The translations under genes were made by a program, and so were the position numbers. Under the pieces are notes generated by a model, which was not told where the DNA came from, did not search any database, and worked only from the letters and a program-made list of their open reading frames with translations. A DNA stretch of 64,000 nucleotides, from contig CAYFNT010000011.1 of NCBI GenBank assembly GCA_964344565.1, positions 32,819 to 96,818 on the forward strand, in the 5' to 3' direction. Source of the DNA: JACNKJ01 sp964344565 (lineage in GTDB: Bacteria; Krumholzibacteriota; Krumholzibacteriia; JACNKJ01). The stretch's first letter is position 1. Each line of letters starts with the position of its first letter. Shown piece by piece: positions 32,532 through 41,036 of the stretch.

Positions 32532-33245
32532 ATGTACCAGGCCACACTCATCATTGACGCCGATGCCGGTGTCCTCGCCCTTCGCGAGGACACCCACGTC
32601 GCCAATGAGCTCGCCCTCCGCGCCTGGAAGGAATGGAAGGAATCCGGTTCCTGCTCCTCGGCCTTCGAGACCCTCGACATGGACATGGTGGACGACTACA
32701 TCCGCAGCCAGTCCGTGGATCCCTACTTCCTCGATTTCTACGACTTCGTTTCCGAGCGGAAGATCCTCTTCGGCGTGGCCACCCAGAGGCTGGGGCGCAT
32801 CGTCGAGACCATCCTTCGCCGCGAGGGCATGAACGGCGTGCCCGTCTTCGCCAACAAGCTGGACGTGGAGCCCTTCACCATCCGCCTGAGCTTTCCCCAC
32901 TACAAGGTGCTGGGCTGCGATCTCTGTCCGAGCTGCAACGTCTACCACCTGCGCCGATTCCGCCGTCCCGACGCGCCTCTCATCTTCGTGGGCGACAAGG
33001 AACACGACTTCTGCAGCTGCGTCGAGGCCGACCTGGCCTTCGCGCGGAACGGCCTGCATCGGAAGCTCGAAAGAGAGGGCGTTGAGCACATCCACTTCGA
33101 GCATCTCCGCGACGTGGAGCGCACCCTCATGAACATGATCATGTCGGGGGAGTTGGCCGAACTTCCGCGCAAGGAGATCGAACTGCTCAGTCCGCCGCCC
33201 GTCGATGCAGATGGGAAGCTGCGCGGGCCAGAATCTCGTAGTTGA
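32532..33245 (+). CDS. HAD-superfamily phosphatase (MtnX-like) with atypical motif I
   Basis: A 237-residue protein whose middle and C-terminal parts match MtnX/PSP-like phosphatases: YIRSQSVDPYFLDFYDFV, GVPVFANKLDVEP..LSFPHY..C..C..YHLRRF and VGDKEHDFCSCVEADLAFA (motif IV with two Asp). Motif I, usually DFDGT, is DADAG here: Asp9 and Asp11 are kept but the Thr is lost. The last 19 codons overlap the convergent alr gene (33187-33245). The substrate is unknown; MtnX proper acts in methionine salvage, for which no other gene is present. Confidence 0.8.
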   Translation: MYQATLIIDADAGVLALREDTHVANELALRAWKEWKESGSCSSAFETLDMDMVDDYIRSQSVDPYFLDFYDFVSERKILFGVATQRLGRIVETILRREGMNGVPVFANKLDVEPFTIRLSFPHYKVLGCDLCPSCNVYHLRRFRRPDAPLIFVGDKEHDFCSCVEADLAFARNGLHRKLEREGVEHIHFEHLRDVERTLMNMIMSGELAELPRKEIELLSPPPVDADGKLRGPESRS

Positions 33246-34329
33246 TGGTTCCCGCCAGGCCCGCCAGGGTCTCGGCGCTGATCTCCTCGCCATCCTGTCC
33301 GCCGATCAGCACGGCTTCGTCGCCGCGACGGGCCTCGGGTATGTGGCTGAGGTCCACGAGGGTGAGGTTCATCATCACCCGGCCGCGGATGGGAGCGCGC
33401 TTGCCGCGCACCAGGGCCCAGGCGCCGCCGAGTCCGCGATCGTAGCCGTCGGAGTAACCCACCGGCAGCACGCCGATGCGGGTCGGCGCTTCGGTCTTCC
33501 AGCTGCAGCCGTAGCCCACGTAGCTGCCCGCGGGCAGATCCTTCACCTGGATGATCCGCGCCTTCCAGGTCATCACCGGTTTCAGATCCAGATTGTTGCG
33601 CCCCTCGGCCCGCGCGCTCACGAGGGTTTCGCGGCTGGGCCAGTGTCCGTAGAGCGAGATGCCCACGCGCAGCAGGTCGCCCCGGGTATCGGGGAAGAGG
33701 ATGCCGGCCGCCGAACAGGACTGGTGCAGCATCTCCGGCCGCAGCCCACCGTCCCCGAGTCGAGTCACCGCCGCCTCGAATCGACGCATCTGCTCGAGGG
33801 CGTAGCTGTGATCGGTGGTATCTTCGATGTTGGCGAAATGGCTGTGCACGCCTTCCACGCGGATGTGCTCGCAGCCGCTCGCCCGGGCGGCGAGTTCGTC
33901 GAGACTCTCTTCGGGGAATCCCTGCCGATTGACGCCTGTCTCGACCTTGAGGTGGATGGGAATCCGGGCCCCGAGCTCCGAGCCCCGGGCCTCGAGTTCG
34001 TCGAGGCCCTCGAAATCGAAGACGGTGAATCGCGCGCCGGCCTCGAGGAGTTCGGGGAGCATCTCGGGCGGCGACCAGGACAGGATCAGCGTCTTCAGGT
34101 CATGATCCGGATTCGAATCGGCAAGGGCCAGCGCCTCTTCGGGGGAGTGCACGCCGAACCATCGCTGCCCTTCTTCCGCGAGTATGCGCGAGACCTCGGC
34201 CAGTCCGTGCCCGTAGGCGTTGGCCTTGAGCACGGGCAGCAATTCGGCCGGCCCGGCCAGGTCCTTGAAGATGCGGTAGTTGTTCAGAAGGCTGGATCGC
34301 GAGATCTCGATCCAGGTGGCTCTATTCAT
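33187..34329 (-). CDS. alr: Alanine racemase
   Basis: A PLP enzyme making D-alanine for peptidoglycan. The 380 residues begin RATWIEISRSSLLNNYRIFK; the PLP lysine is Lys35 in LKANAYGHG, and YVGYGCSWKTEAPTRIGVLPVGYSDGYDRGL plus KRAPIRGRVMMNLTLVD form the C-terminal domain. The ATG at 34329 matches the family start; much longer in-frame extension upstream lies opposite dus and is a shadow. Its 3' end overlaps the convergent HAD gene by 59 bp. Confidence 0.96.
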   Translation of the reverse strand: MNRATWIEISRSSLLNNYRIFKDLAGPAELLPVLKANAYGHGLAEVSRILAEEGQRWFGVHSPEEALALADSNPDHDLKTLILSWSPPEMLPELLEAGARFTVFDFEGLDELEARGSELGARIPIHLKVETGVNRQGFPEESLDELAARASGCEHIRVEGVHSHFANIEDTTDHSYALEQMRRFEAAVTRLGDGGLRPEMLHQSCSAAGILFPDTRGDLLRVGISLYGHWPSRETLVSARAEGRNNLDLKPVMTWKARIIQVKDLPAGSYVGYGCSWKTEAPTRIGVLPVGYSDGYDRGLGGAWALVRGKRAPIRGRVMMNLTLVDLSHIPEARRGDEAVLIGGQDGEEISAETLAGLAGTINYEILARAASHLHRRAAD

Positions 34330-34425
34330 GGGGCTCCGCCTGGCTTGCTTCCCTTTCGCCGCGAGAGTATAGTGCTCGAACCCGCGCGGGAAAACGACTA
34401 TCTCGCGCCATCCTACGAAGAGCCC

Positions 34426-35427
34426 ATGAACGGATTCCCGGATAAGCAAGGGCGCATCGACGCTCTCAGAAGCCTGCTCCGCGGCGGCGGCGCCGCCTGT
34501 GCGCCCATGGCGGGCATCACCGATCGCCCCTTCCGGCGCATCTGCCGGCGCATGGGATCCCTCTACGTGACCACCGAACTGCTCTCCAGCGAAGGCTGGA
34601 GCCGGGGCAGCGAGAAGACCCTGAAGATGGCCTCCTTCGGCGAGGAGGAGCGGCCCCTGGGCATCCAGCTCTTCGGCGCCGATCCGTCTGCCATGGCCGA
34701 GTCCGCCCGGTGTGCGGCGGAGCTCGGTCCCGACTTCATCGACATCAATTTCGGCTGTCCCGTGAAGAAGATCGTCAAGAGCGGCGGCGGTTCGGCCTGC
34801 ATGAAGGATCTGCCCCTCATGGAGGACATCGTGCGCGCGGTGGACGAGGCGGTGGACCTGCCCGTCAGCATGAAGATCCGCGCGGGATGGGACGAGCATC
34901 ACCTCAACGCGCCGGAGGCCGCGGTCATGGCCGAGCGCGTGGGCCTGGCCTTCGTGACCGTGCACGGCCGCAGCCGGACACAGTTCTTCAAGGGACTGGC
35001 CGACCTGGGCATCATCCGCGAGACTCGCGAGGCGGTGGACATTCCCATCGTGGGCAACGGCGACGTGGTCGACGCGGCCAGTTACGCGCGCATGATCGAG
35101 GAGACCGGCGTGGACACGGTGCTCGTGGGCCGCGGCTGCATCGGCAATCCCTGGATCTTCGGCGAGATAGAGGCCTATCGTCGGGGCGAGAGCTGGAGCC
35201 CGCCGGGCTTCGGAGAGCGCATCCACCTGGTGGTGGAGCATCTGGCCGCCAAGGTCGAGATGTTCGGCGAGAAGCGCGCGGTGGTGGAATTCCGCAAACA
35301 GGTGAGCCAATACCTCAAGGGACTGCCCGGCGCGGCGGAACTTCGCGCCAGGCTGTTCATCGAAGAGACCTTCGCCGCCGTGGAGGGCATCCTGCTCGAC
35401 TGGCTGGCGCGGCAGGAGGGTCCATGA
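34426..35427 (+). CDS. tRNA-dihydrouridine synthase
   Basis: A 333-residue FMN enzyme that reduces uridines in tRNA. APMAGITDRPFRRICRRMG, QLFGADPSAMAESAR, the catalytic-cysteine motif DINFGCPVKKIVKSGGGS, MKIRAGWD, TVHGRSRTQFFKG, IVGNGDVVD and GRGCIGNPWIF are all typical, closest to DusB. The ATG at 34426 starts shortly before the first family motif. It overlaps the lipoprotein gene by 4 bp (ATGA). Confidence 0.95.
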   Translation: MNGFPDKQGRIDALRSLLRGGGAACAPMAGITDRPFRRICRRMGSLYVTTELLSSEGWSRGSEKTLKMASFGEEERPLGIQLFGADPSAMAESARCAAELGPDFIDINFGCPVKKIVKSGGGSACMKDLPLMEDIVRAVDEAVDLPVSMKIRAGWDEHHLNAPEAAVMAERVGLAFVTVHGRSRTQFFKGLADLGIIRETREAVDIPIVGNGDVVDAASYARMIEETGVDTVLVGRGCIGNPWIFGEIEAYRRGESWSPPGFGERIHLVVEHLAAKVEMFGEKRAVVEFRKQVSQYLKGLPGAAELRARLFIEETFAAVEGILLDWLARQEGP

Positions 35428-36047
35428 CCGTTCGTTCCAGGTTCGAGATGCCGAAGCGGGCGAGAGCCGGGCGCTTGAGTCATGGCTTGTGGATCGTCCT
35501 GCTCCTGGCGGCCTGCACGCCGAGGGTCCCGCCCCCCGGCGATCGCGAGTCCGCTCCGCCGCCGCCTTCGCCGGCCGCGGCCATGGTGAACGAGGGTCTG
35601 GATCTGGCGCGCGAAGGAGACTATCTCGCGGCCATCGGACGCCTGCGCGATGCCGTCGAGACCGACGGGAGATTCGCCGAAGCCCACGCGCGCCTGGGCA
35701 TCCTCTATCGCCGGATCGGAGAACTGGACCAGGCCCGCGAATCCCTGACTCGCGCCTTGAGCCTGGATCCTCGGAATTCCGAGTACATGTACGCCATGGG
35801 CACCGTGCTCTTCGATCAGGAGCACTACCGGCGCGCGGCGAGTTCCTTCCGCGAAAGCTGGAAGCAGGACGGGCGGCTCAGCTCGCTCTTCTCCCTGGCC
35901 GAGACCTATCTGCGAATGGGCAAGAAGGACCAGGCCGTCGATGCCTGGCGCGAATACCTGCGGCGCGACGCCGACAGCGTCTGGGGCAAGGAAGCCGCCC
36001 GCCGACTGGAGGAGTTGACCGCCGAGGATGATCCGCGTGGGCGATGA
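35424..36047 (+). CDS. TPR-repeat lipoprotein
   Basis: 207 residues. A rather long N-terminus leads to a lipobox (LLAAC, Cys31) and a proline-rich linker, followed by about four TPR-like helical pairs, such as VNEGLDLAREGDYLAAIGRLRDAVETD and AHARLGILYRRIGELDQARESLTRAL. It is likely an envelope scaffold. It overlaps dus (ATGA) and the ABC ATPase gene (20 bp), so it is within one operon. The shorter ATG at residue 9 (MPKRARAG) would also keep the signal peptide. Confidence 0.85.
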   Translation: MTVRSRFEMPKRARAGRLSHGLWIVLLLAACTPRVPPPGDRESAPPPPSPAAAMVNEGLDLAREGDYLAAIGRLRDAVETDGRFAEAHARLGILYRRIGELDQARESLTRALSLDPRNSEYMYAMGTVLFDQEHYRRAASSFRESWKQDGRLSSLFSLAETYLRMGKKDQAVDAWREYLRRDADSVWGKEAARRLEELTAEDDPRGR

Positions 36048-37401
36048 TGTCCTCATACGCGCGCGGGGTCTGTGCCTTGAGCGCGGAGGGCGAAACCTGC
36101 TCGAGGGCATCGATCTGGACCTTCGGCGCGGCGAGCACTGGCTCATCTGGGGGCCCAGCGGCGCGGGAAAGACGAGTCTGGCCCGGCTTCTCGCGGGGCT
36201 CGCCACTCCCACTTCAGGCGAACTGAGTTTCGCCACGCCGCCGCCTCACCCCATGCTCTTCCAGGATCCCGACGCGCAACTCGCGGCCGCCACGGTGGAG
36301 TCCGAGATCGCCCTGGGCGCCCATCGTCCGGGGGACGCGCCCGAGGCCGCCCGCGATCGGGTTCGCGACTCCCTGGGACGTTTCCGTCTCGAATCCTTCG
36401 CCTCGCGCAATCCTCACTCGCTCTCGGGCGGAGAGAAACGTCGGCTCGGTCTGGCCGCACTCATGGTCATGGACCGCGACCTTCTGATTCTCGACGAACC
36501 CGAACTGCACCTGGACGAGCCCAGCTGGGACGAGTTCCTTCGCTCCCTCGACGCATGGCGCGCCCGATCGCCGCGCCTTCTCCTGGAGATAAGCAGGGAT
36601 CCCGCCCGGGCCGAGTCGGCCGACGGCATCATCCTGATACGCGAGGGTCGGCTCGTGGCCGAGGGTTCCCCCCGCGAGGTCTACGAATCCCATCGAGCTC
36701 CCGATTTGCCGAGGGTCGAGGCCTTCGAATCAGGATCCCTTCCACCCGCGAATCAAGCCACTGGCGTTCCGGGTGATCCGCTCATCGAGGCCCTCGGTCT
36801 CGGCCTCGGACTGCCGGGCGGCGGAGTCCTTTTCGAGGACCTGCGAATCTCGCTGCGCCGGGGCGAGCGCGTTCTGCTAAGCGGCGACAACGGCAGCGGC
36901 AAGAGCACCCTGCTCTTGATCCTCGCCGGGCTGGCCGACGCGGACCGTGGCGAAGTGCGCCGCGTCGAGGGCCTCGAAACGGCCCTGGCCCTTCAGGATC
37001 CCGAGCGCACCTTCTTCGCCGAGACGGTGGGGGACGAGATCGCCTTCGCTCCTTCGCGTCGCGGCCTCACCGGCGAGGAGCTCGAACAACGAGTCCGCGA
37101 GGCCATGGCGGCCCTGGGCCTGCCCGCGGATCTGCGGCAACGCGATCCCATCAGCCTTTCGGCCGGCGAGATGCGCAGGCTGGCCCTGGCCTCGCTCTTC
37201 GCATTGGATCCCGACTTCCTCTTCCTGGACGAACCCGTCGCGGGCCTGGATCCGGCGAACGCCCGACTCTTCGCCGAATCGCTCTTCGGCAGCGGGCGCG
37301 GCTTCCTCTGGGCGGACTGCAGAGTTCCGCGGGACCTTGAAGCGAGCTTCGATCGTCGCTATACCTTACGCGAAGGAAAACTGGCGGAGGTGCACTCGTG
37401 A
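36028..37401 (+). CDS. ABC transporter ATP-binding protein with two ATPase domains (ECF/cobalt type)
   Basis: A 457-residue tandem nucleotide-binding protein. Domain 1: Walker A GPSGAGKTS, Q-loop MLFQDPDAQL, signature LSGGEKRRLG, Walker B LLILDEPEL. Domain 2: GDNGSGKST, ALQDPERTFF, LSAGEMRRLALA, FLFLDEPVAGLD. The Q-loop 'QDP' and fused architecture resemble EcfA-type proteins of energy-coupling-factor vitamin or metal transporters. In domain 1 the H-loop position appears degenerate (LLLEISRDP). No EcfT or S component is adjacent, so the substrate is unknown. It overlaps its neighbours on both sides. Confidence 0.9.
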   Translation: MIRVGDDVLIRARGLCLERGGRNLLEGIDLDLRRGEHWLIWGPSGAGKTSLARLLAGLATPTSGELSFATPPPHPMLFQDPDAQLAAATVESEIALGAHRPGDAPEAARDRVRDSLGRFRLESFASRNPHSLSGGEKRRLGLAALMVMDRDLLILDEPELHLDEPSWDEFLRSLDAWRARSPRLLLEISRDPARAESADGIILIREGRLVAEGSPREVYESHRAPDLPRVEAFESGSLPPANQATGVPGDPLIEALGLGLGLPGGGVLFEDLRISLRRGERVLLSGDNGSGKSTLLLILAGLADADRGEVRRVEGLETALALQDPERTFFAETVGDEIAFAPSRRGLTGEELEQRVREAMAALGLPADLRQRDPISLSAGEMRRLALASLFALDPDFLFLDEPVAGLDPANARLFAESLFGSGRGFLWADCRVPRDLEASFDRRYTLREGKLAEVHS

Positions 37402-38228
37402 GGGTATGGCTCGCCCGGGCCTGGAAGTACCTGAAATACCTCAAGAACGAGTACGGCCGGGATCGTTGCGGACAAGCGGCTGCGGCCCTGGCCTTCGGCA
37501 CTCTCCTGTCCATCGTGCCTCTGGCGGCGCTGCTAACCTGGCTGCTTCGTCCCTACGACTGGAGTCTGGACGGCGTGCTGGAATTCCTCTCGCGCTACTT
37601 CCTGCCCACCCCCGAGTTTCAGACCATCATCACCGAGGCCATCGAACGCTACGCGGGAAACGCCGGCGCCATGGGTCTGTTCGGGCTCGCCTTCTTCCTC
37701 TTCGTGGCCTGGGGCATGCTCATGAGCGTGGAGTCGGTCTTCAACGACATCTGGCATGTGCGAAATCGCCGCGGACAGGTTCACAAGCTGGGCACGTTCT
37801 GGGCGGCGGTGATCTTCGCGCCAATGCTCTTCATCGCCAGCGCCACCCTCAACCAGAACCTGTCCCGCGCCGCGATTCTCGGACCCCTGGTCGAGAACGG
37901 GAACTTCGAATGGCTATTCGCCGATCTGGTGCCTTTCCTGCTGCTCGTCACGAGTCTGGGTCTGGGATACCTGCTCTTGCCTCACACATCGGTCCGGAAG
38001 CGGGCGGCGGGGATCGGCGCGCTGGTGGCGGCGGCGCTCTACCAGGTGGCCAGGTGGGTTTTCGTCTGGTACCTCGATCGCATCGCCACTTTCGACACGA
38101 TTTATGGAATTCTCGGAGTGATCCCCGCATTCCTCATGTGGCTCTTTTTCGTCTGGAGCGTGGTGCTCATCGGGGCGGAGGTGTCCTACACCGTGGATCG
38201 GCCCTGGGAAGAGCTGGAGCGGGGCTGA
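37398..38228 (+). CDS. YihY/BrkB family inner-membrane protein
   Basis: 276 residues with about six membrane helices. The N-terminal RDRCGQAAAALAFGTLLSIVPLAALL, the central MSVESVFNDIWHVRNRRG and the late GVIPAFLMWLFFVWSVVLIGAEVSYT are conserved in the former 'RNase BN/virulence factor BrkB' family, whose transport role is unclear. It starts with GTG in a GTGA overlap with the ABC ATPase gene and is probably the last gene of the dus operon. Confidence 0.92.
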   Translation: MRVWLARAWKYLKYLKNEYGRDRCGQAAAALAFGTLLSIVPLAALLTWLLRPYDWSLDGVLEFLSRYFLPTPEFQTIITEAIERYAGNAGAMGLFGLAFFLFVAWGMLMSVESVFNDIWHVRNRRGQVHKLGTFWAAVIFAPMLFIASATLNQNLSRAAILGPLVENGNFEWLFADLVPFLLLVTSLGLGYLLLPHTSVRKRAAGIGALVAAALYQVARWVFVWYLDRIATFDTIYGILGVIPAFLMWLFFVWSVVLIGAEVSYTVDRPWEELERG

Positions 38229-38289
38229 TTTCGCCGCGTGCATGTGTTAAATTGTGGACGCCCCCGCACTTCCCTCCCAAGGAAGGTCT

Positions 38290-39657
38290 ATGGAAAAGAT
38301 CATCGAACGCATCCGCCAGGCTTCGGATTCCCACCGCAAGGACCTGAACGAACTCCTTCGCGTGCCGAGCATCAGCAACGATCCCGAACACAAGTCCGAC
38401 ATGGAGACCGCGGCCAGATGGCTGCTGACGCGCATGCAGGAACTCGGCATCCGCAGCGAAATCATTCCCACGCCGGGCCACTCCATCGTCTACGGCGAAC
38501 ATCTTCAGGCGGAAGGCGCTCCCACGGTGCTCGTCTACGGGCACTACGACGTGCAGCCGGTGGATCCTCTCGAACTCTGGGATACGCCACCCTTCGAGCC
38601 CGACGAACGTGAGGGCGCGATCTTCGCGCGGGGAAGCTCCGACGACAAGGGACAGCTGCTCATCCATCTCCTCGCCACCCAGGAGATACTCGGCGAGACC
38701 GGTGCGCTGCCCGTGAACCTGAAGTTCCTGCTCGAGGGCGAGGAGGAAGTGGGCAGTCCCAACCTGAAGCCCTTCATCGAGTCCAATGTGGACAGGCTGG
38801 CCTGCGACGCGGTGATGGTCAGCGACACCAGCTTCTTCTCCCGCGAGGTGCCGAGCATGCTCTACGGCCTGCGCGGACTCTGCTACATCGAAGTTTTGCT
38901 GAGGGGCCCGAATCGCGACCTGCACAGCGGCGAGTTCGGCGGAGCGGTGGCCAATCCCGTGGACGCGCTGGCGCGCATGATCGCAGCCCTCCACGACGAG
39001 GAGCGTCGCGTGGCCATCCCCGGATTCTACGACAAGGTGCGCGCCCTCGAAGACCGTGAGCGCGATGCCTTCGCGGGCCTGCCCTACGACGAGGCGGAGT
39101 ACAAGGAAGAGTTGGAAGTGGAGGCCCTGGAGGGCGAGACGGACTACACGACCCTGGAGCGTCTCTGGGCGCGTCCGACTTTGGAGCTCAACGGAATCTG
39201 GGGAGGATTCTCGGGCGAGGGCGCCAAGACCGTTCTGCCTGCGGAAGCCGGCGCGAAGATCTCCTGCCGGCTGGTTCCCGATCAGGATCCCGACGAGGTC
39301 GCCGATCTGCTCGAAGCGCGGCTCCGCGAACTGGCGCCGGCGGGGGTGACCCTGGAGTTCATCCGGCATCACGGCGGCAATCCCTTCCTGGCCGAGCCGG
39401 ACAATCCCTTCGTGGAGGCCGGCGCGAGGGCCATCGAAAAGGCCTTCGGCAAGGCGCCGGTGCTGGTGCGCGGCGGAGGCAGCGTGCCCGTGACCGAAAC
39501 CTTCCAGAGCCTCTTGGGCGTACCCTGCGTCATGATGGGCGTTGGCCTGCCGGACGATCGTCTGCACTCGCCCAACGAGAAAATCGATCTGAATCAGTTC
39601 CACAAGGGCATCGAAGCGGCGGCCTGGTTCCTGCATGAGGCGGGAGGGGTGAAATGA
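38290..39657 (+). CDS. M20 family dipeptidase (ArgE/DapE/CPG2-like)
   Basis: A 455-residue zinc peptidase that probably hydrolyses dipeptides or N-acyl amino acids in the cytoplasm. Metal-binding and catalytic segments YGHYDVQPVDP, GSSDDKGQ and LEGEEEVGSP are present, as are RDLHSGEFGG and the late VRGGGSVPVTETF. The ATG at 38290 follows AAGGAAGG and gives the normal family start; the TTG/ATG-type start at 38254 would precede that SD. It overlaps the acyl-CoA dehydrogenase gene by 4 bp (ATGA). Confidence 0.93.
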   Translation: MEKIIERIRQASDSHRKDLNELLRVPSISNDPEHKSDMETAARWLLTRMQELGIRSEIIPTPGHSIVYGEHLQAEGAPTVLVYGHYDVQPVDPLELWDTPPFEPDEREGAIFARGSSDDKGQLLIHLLATQEILGETGALPVNLKFLLEGEEEVGSPNLKPFIESNVDRLACDAVMVSDTSFFSREVPSMLYGLRGLCYIEVLLRGPNRDLHSGEFGGAVANPVDALARMIAALHDEERRVAIPGFYDKVRALEDRERDAFAGLPYDEAEYKEELEVEALEGETDYTTLERLWARPTLELNGIWGGFSGEGAKTVLPAEAGAKISCRLVPDQDPDEVADLLEARLRELAPAGVTLEFIRHHGGNPFLAEPDNPFVEAGARAIEKAFGKAPVLVRGGGSVPVTETFQSLLGVPCVMMGVGLPDDRLHSPNEKIDLNQFHKGIEAAAWFLHEAGGVK

Positions 39658-40856
39658 CCGAAGCTACCATCGAAAAGGGGAAAGCCGTGGGAAACATCGT
39701 CACCAATTTCGATCTGAGCGACGAGCAGAAGATGATCCGCGACATGGTTCGCGATTTCGCGGTGAAGGAAGTCGAGCCTGTGGCCATCGAACTGGACGAG
39801 AAGGCCGAATTCCCCAAGGCCGCCATGGACAAGCTCGCCGAACTCGGCATCCTCGGCATGACCGTACCCGTGGAGTATGGCGGTGGCGGCATGGACTACC
39901 TGAGCTACGCCCTGGTGGTGGAGGAACTCAGCCGCGTCTGCGCCAGCACCGGCATTTCGGTGGCGGCGGCCACGAGCCTGGGCATCGGTCCCATCCTCAT
40001 GAACGGCACCGAAGAGCAGAAGCAGCAGTGGCTGCCCAAGCTCGCCGCCGGCGAGTACCTCGGAGCCTTCGGGCTCACCGAGCCCGGAGCGGGAAGCGAT
40101 TCGGGCAGCACGAAGACCACCGCAACCCTCGACGGCGACGAATGGGTGATCAACGGTCAGAAACAGTTCATCACCAACGCGACCTACGCGGGGTTGGTCA
40201 CGATCACGGCGCGCACGGATCCCGATTCGCAGCGGAGCCACGGCATCAGCGCCATCGTGGTGCCCACCGATGCGCCGGGCTACAGCCTGGGCACGAAGGA
40301 GAATAAGCTGGGCATCCGCGCCAGCGACACCCGCGAACTGATCTTCGAGGACTGCCGCGTGCCGGCGGCGAATCTGCTCGGAGAGAAGGACACCGGTTTC
40401 CCCACCTTCATGAAGACCCTGGAAGGCGGACGAATCAGCATCGGCGCCATGGCCCTCGGCATCGCCCAGGGCGCTCTGGACAAGGCCGCGGTCTATGCCC
40501 AGGAGCGCGAGCAGTTCGGCAAGCCCATCGCGAAATTCCAGTCCATCGGAAACAAGTTGGCCGACATGGCCACCGAGGTATCGGCGGCGCGGCACCTGGT
40601 CTATCACGCCGCGCGGCTCAAGGACGCGGGCCTGCCCTTCGGCAAGGAGGCCTCCATGGCCAAGCTCTACGCCAGCGAGGTGGCCAGCCGCGTCTCGAGC
40701 CACGCCATCCAGATCCACGGCGGATACGGGTACTCCAAGGAGTATCACGTGGAGCGCTACTACCGAGACGCCAAGCTCTGCGAGATCGGCGAGGGCACCA
40801 GCGAGGTGCAGCGCATCGTCATCGCGAGGAAGGTGCTGGAGGAGTACCAGATTTGA
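39654..40856 (+). CDS. Acyl-CoA dehydrogenase, short-chain type
   Basis: A 400-residue FAD enzyme oxidising acyl-CoA to enoyl-CoA, passing electrons to ETF. Signatures GAFGLTEPGAGSDSG and QIHGGYGYSKEYHVERYYRDAK are complete, and the Glu in GEGTSEVQR is at the position of the catalytic base in butyryl/short-chain enzymes. There is an N-terminal extension of about 17 residues before the usual start; a second GTG-type start might exist after it. It overlaps the M20 gene. The TGA stop merges into a heptanucleotide array. Confidence 0.94.
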   Translation: MTEATIEKGKAVGNIVTNFDLSDEQKMIRDMVRDFAVKEVEPVAIELDEKAEFPKAAMDKLAELGILGMTVPVEYGGGGMDYLSYALVVEELSRVCASTGISVAAATSLGIGPILMNGTEEQKQQWLPKLAAGEYLGAFGLTEPGAGSDSGSTKTTATLDGDEWVINGQKQFITNATYAGLVTITARTDPDSQRSHGISAIVVPTDAPGYSLGTKENKLGIRASDTRELIFEDCRVPAANLLGEKDTGFPTFMKTLEGGRISIGAMALGIAQGALDKAAVYAQEREQFGKPIAKFQSIGNKLADMATEVSAARHLVYHAARLKDAGLPFGKEASMAKLYASEVASRVSSHAIQIHGGYGYSKEYHVERYYRDAKLCEIGEGTSEVQRIVIARKVLEEYQI

Positions 40857-40979
40857 ACTGAGAACTGTGAACTGAGAACTGTGAACTCAGAACTGCGAAC
40901 TCGGAACTATGAACTGGCCCCCGAAACTTCGGGGGCTTTATCTTGTTCACAGTCCCCAGTTTACAGTTTATAGTCCATT
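40855..40979. repeat. Inverted heptanucleotide arrays (GAACTGN) flanking a terminator
   Basis: Left arm 40855-40917: nine 7-bp units GAACTGA, GAACTGT, GAACTCA, GAACTGC, GAACTCG, GAACTAT, GAACTGG. Right arm 40945-40979: five units (GTTCACA, GTCCCCA, GTTTACA, GTTTATA, GTCCATT), which are the reverse complement of the same family. Between them lies a hairpin terminator, so the whole is a 125-bp dyad. The first unit supplies the last two bases of the acyl-CoA dehydrogenase stop codon. Confidence 0.93.
40917..40943 (+). terminator. Rho-independent terminator after the acyl-CoA dehydrogenase gene
   Basis: GCCCCCGAA / TTCGGGGGC is a perfect 9-bp stem with loop AC, followed by TTTATCTT. Confidence 0.88.
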
Positions 40980-41036
40980 GGCCGTAAACGAGTTTCCCGT
41001 ATCGCGCGTCATTGCTGTGAACCGAGGAGAGCGACG

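Noticed and set aside
30583..32547. Long open frame (654 codons) opposite ctpA and tmk
   Set aside because: It is opposite well-recognised genes and is rich in histidine, glycine and valine, as expected from an antisense shadow in high-GC DNA.
33205..34425. In-frame extension of dus upstream to 33205
   Set aside because: It lies opposite alr and lacks family similarity; Dus family sequence begins shortly after the ATG at 34426.
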